From Theobroma cacao (lineage: Eukaryota; Streptophyta; Magnoliopsida; Malvales; Malvaceae): a stretch of 64,000 nucleotides of DNA. The stretch lies in contig NC_030853.1 in the NCBI RefSeq assembly GCF_000208745.1, forward strand, positions 7,083,085 to 7,147,084, read 5' to 3'. The translations under genes were made by a program, and so were the position numbers. Below are positions 57,990 through 64,000 of the stretch, one piece after another (the stretch's first letter is position 1; the number at the start of each line of letters is the position of its first letter). The notes under the pieces were generated by a model that was not told where the DNA came from, made no database searches, and saw only the letters and a list, made by a program, of their open reading frames with translations.

Positions 57990-60900
57990 AGTTAAGCCAC
58001 TACTTCACTATTATCACAATAGAGCGTAATGGTGTGTTTGCATATGGAATTATTTAAGGTCCACAAGGAACTTACGAAGCCATACAGCTTCATTTGTTGC
58101 TTCACAAGTTGTAACATATTCTGCCTCTATAGTTGAGTTTAGAATACAAGATTGCTTTTACACTCCTTAAAATTATGGCTTTTCTTTTTATGGTGAAAAT
58201 AGATCCTGATGTCGACTTTCTAGAATCAACATCAGACTAAAAATATGAATCAGTATACCTTATTATTAAAAGGTCACTTCCAGAATATACAAGCATGTGA
58301 TTCTTCATTTTACAAAAATATTTAAAAATGCACTTGATTGTAGTCGAGTGCTTTATGCTTGGGTTTGATTGAAATCTACTAACCAATCCAATTGCATAGC
58401 AGATATTTGGCCGAGTGCACAACATAACATACATGTAACTTTCAATAGCAGATGCATATGGAATCCATCTTATGTTTTCAACTTCCTCTGAAGTTTTAGG
58501 TGACATCTCCTTAGAAATTTTGATTCCATGTCTAGAGGGCATAAAACGCTTCTTGGAATCTTCCATAACAAACTCCAAATCTTGTTTATGTATAATGCTT
58601 AAGATAATGCTATTTGCTTGTTCTTACGATCCCTCATAAGTTTGATCCTTAGAACATTGCTAGTTTCTCCCAAATCCTTCATATTGAATTGTTGGTTTTA
58701 CCAACCTTTAACTGCTGATAACATTCCTACGTCATTCTTAATAAGTAAATGTCATCAACATTAAAAACCAGAAAAATAACCTTTTTATCTTGTATCTTTT
58801 TATAGACACATGGTTCGTTTACATTTTGCTGGAAACCATATGATTTGATAACAGTATCAAATCTTATGTTCTAAAACCTAGATGCTTGCTTAAGTCCATA
58901 AATGCACTTATGCAATTCACAGACCTTATGCTCATGGCCCTTTTTAATGAAACCTCCTACTTGTGCTATATAAATGCGCTCTCCAAGATCCCATTTGAAA
59001 ATGGTCTTGACATCCATTTGCCATAGCTCATAATCAAGATGTATAGCTATGGATAAAAGGATCCTGATGGATTTAAGCATAGCATTTGGAGATAAGGTTT
59101 CTTTATAGTCAATCCCTTCTCTTTGGGTAAAACTTTAAGCCATTAGTCTAGCCTTGAAACTTTCCACCTTCCCATCAGTTCCTATTTTTATCTTGTAAAT
59201 CCATTTGCATTTTATGGGTTTTATCCCTTTAAGTGGATCTTCTAGAGTCCAGACTTTGTTGGAATCCATAGAGTCTAACTCAGATTTCATTGCCTTATGC
59301 CACTCTTTAGCGTATACATCATTAATAGCTTTTTTATATGTAATAGGGTTAGATTCATGTTCATTTGAGAGTGGAATCATGTTTTCTCCCCAACCCATGT
59401 ATCTCTCTATTTGTCTCACAACCCTTCCACTATGTCGAGGCACCACTATTTGATGTTCAGGTTGTGTTTCTATTTCAACCCTTGAATCATATTGTGTTAT
59501 GACATCTTCAGAATTAACTCTTGAATCTGAAAGGTTAGAGAATTCTTCTAAGATAATTTTACTTCAAGGTTTGTGATTTCTCAAACTTTTTTTCTAAGAA
59601 ATTGGCATTCGTACTAACGAAAACTTTCTTATCTTGAGGACTATGGAAGTAATAACCTTTTGTTCCCTTTAGATACCCTATTAACCAGCACCCCTTAGTC
59701 TCTGGTTCAATTTTTGTGGACTCGGGCTTTAAAACATGTGTCGAACACCCCCAAGTTCCTAGATGACATATAAATGATTTACGCCATGCCCACAACTCCC
59801 TTGGTGTCTTAGGCACAACCTTAGATGGAGCAAAGTTGAGCAAGTACTTAGCAATTTGCATACAATATCCCTAAAACAAGATTGAATGGATAACTTTGGA
59901 CATCATTGATCTAACCATTTCTAAAAGACTCCTATTTTTTCTTTTAGCTACACCATTATGTTGAGGTGTTTTTAGTGTTGACAAATTGGAAATTATCCCA
60001 TTGTTAGTGAGATACACTGAAATTCATTTGATAAGTACTCACCACCCTGATATGATTGAAGTTGTTTTAATGGCTTGCTTAATTGCTTCTCAACTTCGAC
60101 TTTGAATACTTGGAACTTTTCATAGGATTCACTTTTTTTGTGCATTAAATACATAGAGCCATGCCTTGAGTAATTATCAATAAAGGTTATGAAATTATTA
60201 TAACCTCCTTTAGCTTGTACGTTCATTGGTCCACACACATCTATGTGCACCAAGTTTAGAACATTTGTCATTCTATTACCTTTTGCCTTAAAAGCACTTT
60301 TGGTCATTTTTGCTTCAATACAAGACTGACATACTGGTAAAGGGCCCTTAACCATGTCCGGTAAAGTACCATCTTTTATAAGCCATTTGAGTTTATTTTG
60401 ATTGGTATGACCTAAATGTACATGTCAAAGACAATTTTCATTTATGCTAGATTCTTTGACTCTTTCAATTTTAAATCGTATTACTTCTACATCATTTGTA
60501 GAATAAGTCGTAGGCTTTAGGAAATAAAGATTATATCTTACAATTTCAGAACAAATGAAATCCTTATTTGAATAAATGTGAGTGTGTCATTCAAGTAAAT
60601 TGAATATCTAGACTTTATTAAACAAAAGATAGAAATCAAATATCTATAAGTCTCTAGAATGTACTGAGCATTTTCCAAAATTAGGCTACAAGCATAAGGA
60701 AATTGAAGAATAATGGCTTCCACGTTAATGCTAAAATGAATGTGCCATTTGCCATTTTCATCCAAAACTGCCCTTTACTTAGTTTTCTCCTTCGTTCAAA
60801 ACTTGTAAAGAATTACAAACATGGTTAGTGGCTCTAGAATCTTCTATCAAAGTATTTGTAGAATCAACCACTAAACAAGCTTTTAACAAATTTAGAAAAC
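57990..60900 (-). pseudogene. Tork-type copia pol: protease, integrase, RT, RNase H
   Basis: Read right to left. Protease at about 60860-60540 (IEDSRATNHVC, where the active site DSG reads DSR). GAG-pre-integrase and integrase at 60355-59993 (CQSCIEAKMTKSAF, VHIDVCGPMNV, QGGEYLSNEF) and 59861-59559 (TPRELWAWRKSF, GYLKGTKGYYFHSP). RT at 59446-58600 (EWHKAMKSELDSM, CKWIYKIKIGTDG, YELWQMDVKTIF, CIYGLKQASRF, with YVDD as NVDD at 58751-58762). RT thumb to RNase H at 58578-57990 (AIESYMYVMLCTRPNICYAI, SRKSTSG-like). Stops or frameshifts separate every block, so the gene is dead. The domain order and the TNT1-like motifs place it near Tork. Confidence 0.8.
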
Positions 60901-60949
60901 TCATGCTTTGGTTACTCTTTTGGATTTTTTCAAGTTAAGCCTTATAGTT

Positions 60950-61620
60950 TCACTTCCAATGTCCTTTCACACCACAATGGAAACATTTTCCCTTAGTGTT
61001 GTCATTTGAAGGAGTCTTTTTTTTCACGAGCTTTTTCTTTGCTCCCACTAAGCCCTTAACACTTTTTTTATCTACAACTTTCTTCTTTTTACCCTTAGGT
61101 TTGGGCTTAGAAGTGAAAATTACATATGCTTCAAGCTTCTTTTTCAAATCAAGAACCTCTTCCACATTTTAGAGGTAATTCATTAGCCCACTTAGGATGT
61201 AATCCCTAGTGTGCAGTTCATAATCCAATTTAAACTATGGAAATGACCAATTCAAGCTATGAACGATCATTGATATTTACGTTTCTTCATCTATCTCGGC
61301 ACCATGTAGTTTTGCCTTATTGAAACAAGAGATCACTTTCAACATGAAATCTTTAATTGGCTCCCCAAGTTTTTGCTTAAGGTCTTTAAAAGCATTGATT
61401 ACTTTCACCTTAGTAGACCTTGTTTTGTACTAAACATCTTATATAGGTGCAACATTATGTTAGCAGCATTACCCATGCCTTTATGCTGCTTTTACAGTAT
61501 ACTGTTCATAAAGGCCAGTGTATGGCTAGCTAGCTTGTTCGCATCATGCCACTTCTTATGATATTCAATATCTTGTGAGTTGATTGGGGAGCTAGTGCTC
61601 TAGGCTCATGGTCAGAAAGA
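60950..61620 (-). pseudogene. Tork-type copia gag, truncated at its 5' end
   Basis: The C-terminal block at 61165-60950 is Lys-rich and holds a zinc knuckle starting CFHCGVKGHWK. Upstream, from about 61600 to 61180 on the minus strand, broken frames resemble the copia gag helix bundle (LGEPIKDFMLKVISCFNKA, HGAEIDEET, LMNYL). The N-terminus is cut by the gypsy LTR that starts at 61622. Confidence 0.65.
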
Positions 61621-61621
61621 A

Positions 61622-62534
61622 TGTGAGACCTCGAGCCCTATAGGCTTGTAACTAGGTGTAGACGCGATAACTTGGACCAGGGTTAATTTCGTCATTTCCT
61701 TAGTGAGCCCCTAGAAGTATGCTTTCAAACAATATTAAGGCCTAAGTAGGCCTAAGGCATAAATGAATGATGAAAATAAGGGTAAATGACGAAGGAAATA
61801 AAAATAATGATGATTTCCAAGGTAGGGGCAAAATGGTCATTTTTCACCTCGGGTCAAAATTTTTTAGTTTTCATGAACTCGAGTATTTCTAGACTATTAT
61901 GGACCTTATCCTAGTGTCAAAAGAGTAAAAAGATAGCACAAAGGATTGAAGGAGAACAAGCTAACTTGTTAAGGGCATTTTCATAATTTAAGTGGAGTTG
62001 GATAAGCTTGAGCTATAAATATCATATTCCAGCAACTTCTTCTCACATTTCCAGCAACTTCTTTTTCTTTTTCCTTCTTCCCTCTCACGTTTCTTCATCT
62101 TCCATGGGAGTTCTCTTCAAGCTTCCATAACTCTCTCAAGCTAGCTCTACTTTTCATGCTTTTGTGCACCCTTTCATAGAACCTTTGTGCTCTTTCACTC
62201 TCTCACTTTAAGACCCTTGAAAAGTCTTACTTCCATATTCTCTCTCACCAGCTAGGTGTTTTAGAGAGAGAAAGAGGGAGTTTCTATAATAGCTTGAAAA
62301 TTATTGGAAAGAATTTCAAATTTACAAAGCTACCAAGGTGAGTAGTGAATTAAAATTTATTTTTAGTTGTTGATAATGTCTAGTAATTTGATTTGTGAGT
62401 GTTATTGTTGAGATTCTTTAAACATTTTAAGTGTGACTAGAGTAGTGCAAATAATAGCCATTTAATGGTAGTTGGAAGCTAGTAGGAATGACTAGTAGAA
62501 CTCAATTTAAAAAATAGCTTTAGAATAGTATTAA
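61622..62534 (+). mobile_element. Gypsy LTR 5' fragment, plus orientation
   Basis: Starts TGTGAGACCTCGAG, like the Tekay LTR start TGTGAGACC at 4448. It shares the GGGGCAAAATGGTCATTTT motif of those LTRs and has a TATA-like GCTATAAATATC at 62007-62018. A splice-donor-like AAGGTGAGTAG lies at 62334. It breaks off where the minus-strand LTR begins at 62535. Confidence 0.6.
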
Positions 62535-64000
62535 TATCACGACCCGGAACTCCCATCGGGCTCGTGACAACCGCCGCGACGTCCTGATAGGCACTCATTA
62601 CCCCGAATACTGATCGAAACCCCGCAAGGCTTAGCATCAGCTTTCGCATCTCCCTGGTGAGCGACATTTATTAAATCTCGCATTTCAAGAAATCATAAGT
62701 CGTTTCCAAATAAAAAATAATAAAATATTATTTTTTGGCTCACAGAGGCATTTTTATCATTTCATTTTTTGAAAATAACGAAACCCGCCAAAAACATGGT
62801 GTAAAAGCTAAATATGTTTATACATACTTTAAATCAGATAACTAAAGTATAAAATTACTTTTACAGTGACACGTGGACCCCCAACTAACCAAGAAGGTGT
62901 AGGGCTATGAACCCTTACTTTCTAGGATGCAACTCCGAGATTAATTCTCTTCTTAATCAACTATCAACAAACTGTCCTGAGCCGAAAAAAATGGATAGGA
63001 AGAGGGGTGAGATTATATAATCCCAGTGAGTAAATAGACACCATCTAAACCATCTAAAGGCGAGTAAATGGAGACGAATTAAAATATTCTTTTCCAATAT
63101 ATGTTTCATAACATGAATATTCAGTTTACTCAATTAATCAACATGGTTTATATATCTCACAAAACTTGGCTCCTGCCAAAATTGTTCTCATGGGTACCTT
63201 CGTCAAGGTATCCCACTGAGATCGCCAAGGCTATTAAATGTCCCATACTCATAAACATGTTTTCGCATCTGACACACAGCTGTTCCTTGGCATTGGCTGA
63301 GTCTCACTCTCACGCGGTGGTCCACGTGAAGTGCACTCAAATCTTTACCTCAGGAGATACTTCATCCAACATCTCCCCTCGGAGGTAAATAAATAACTGA
63401 GTTACCGTGCTCCTCTCATCGGCAGTCCACGAAAACCCCCACCACTACAGTGACTATGGATTATTTTATCTACCACCTCATTTATAAAAATATTTATCTG
63501 CATGACATGGCAATTTATCGCAATCTAGCCTCTCAAGGTTGAATATATAGAATATATATAATTTTTGATACAAATACCAACTTTGCCATTCATGCTCACA
63601 TATTGCTATAAGCCATATAATTTAAAACATAATTTATAACACAAGCAGGCAGTCTCCAATTACTCTAATTTCAAAACCAGTATTCAATTTTTCAGAAAAT
63701 TTATAAAATCACAATTTTTCCTAAAACATAGCAATTTACCATTTAAACCCATTTTCTATAAAATCACACAATTGTATAAAACTACTCTAGATAATTAAGA
63801 CGATAATAAGTTTACTCACAGTTCTAGGAGTCAATGTACTCCTAATCCCAATCTTCAAGCACAATCTCTGTACTTTTACCAGTATAATTTACTCACCACC
63901 TATCCACAATGTACAATACATAATTCACCACATTAATGTTTGACCATTATAAAATGAATTCAGGCTCGGTGTATATGCATGATATGATATGCAACTTATC
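62535..64000 (-). mobile_element. Gypsy LTR, minus orientation, runs off the window
   Basis: Begins TATCACGACCCGGAACTCCC (expected TG mutated to TA). It then matches the solo LTR at 34744 segment by segment: GTGACAACCGCCGCGACGTC, GAAACCCCGCAAGGCTTA, AATCCCAGTGAGTAAA, GAGATCGCCAAGGCTATTAAA, and ATGCATGATATG near the edge. Whether it is solo or part of a full element cannot be seen. Confidence 0.8.

Overview
The window looks like nuclear DNA of a dicot plant: AT-rich and gene-poor. One host gene is recognisable; most of the rest is retrotransposon sequence. The gene is a two-exon GRAS transcription factor whose sequence matches SCARECROW almost motif for motif (20551-23698, plus strand). No bacterial gene organisation, CRISPR array, rRNA or convincing tRNA was seen. 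The species cannot be fixed from the sequence.

Left arm (1-11608). A Ty3/gypsy chromovirus (Tekay/Del-like, plus strand) enters from the left edge, apparently cut inside its primer binding site, and ends with a 2.8-kb 3' LTR (4448-7257). Its pol is one long open frame with a chromodomain. Its gag has lost the capsid core, carries three stops, and has a damaged protease active site. It sits inside a minus-strand LTR of a related family (7258-7931). Two further minus-strand LTR-type segments follow, with ends at about 9418 and 11608.

Middle (11609-29000). Degenerate repeats give way to AT-rich intergenic DNA holding three diverged fold-back (MITE-like) elements, then the SCR-like gene with short upstream ORFs. 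Downstream lie a frameshifted fragment of a replication protein A zinc-finger domain, a 117-bp minisatellite, and a decayed Ulp1/C48-protease-type gene of the kind carried by Mutator-like elements.

Right half (29003-64000). This is a nested stack. A minus-strand Ty1/copia element (Tork-like, pol and gag 57990-61620) has its 3' LTR (43559-43796 plus 57019-57779) split by a 13.2-kb plus-strand SIRE-type copia element (43797-57018, target duplication ACAAT). The SIRE element is split by a gypsy solo LTR (50042-53291, duplication TAAAT). To the left, a minus-strand Athila-type Ty3/gypsy element (31425-43558) lies against a second copy of the Tork LTR. Its third ORF is split by another gypsy solo LTR (34744-37667, duplication GGAGG). 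At the right edge a plus-strand gypsy LTR fragment is interrupted by a minus-strand LTR that runs off the window.

The observations I find most interesting are these. The Athila (gypsy) and SIRE (copia) elements carry third ORFs, between pol and the 3' LTR, that appear related to each other. The Tekay LTR holds a tandem array of hairpins whose stems change in a compensatory way. The pol-intact element has lost its capsid domain. Every transposable element except possibly the first pol frame is visibly dead.
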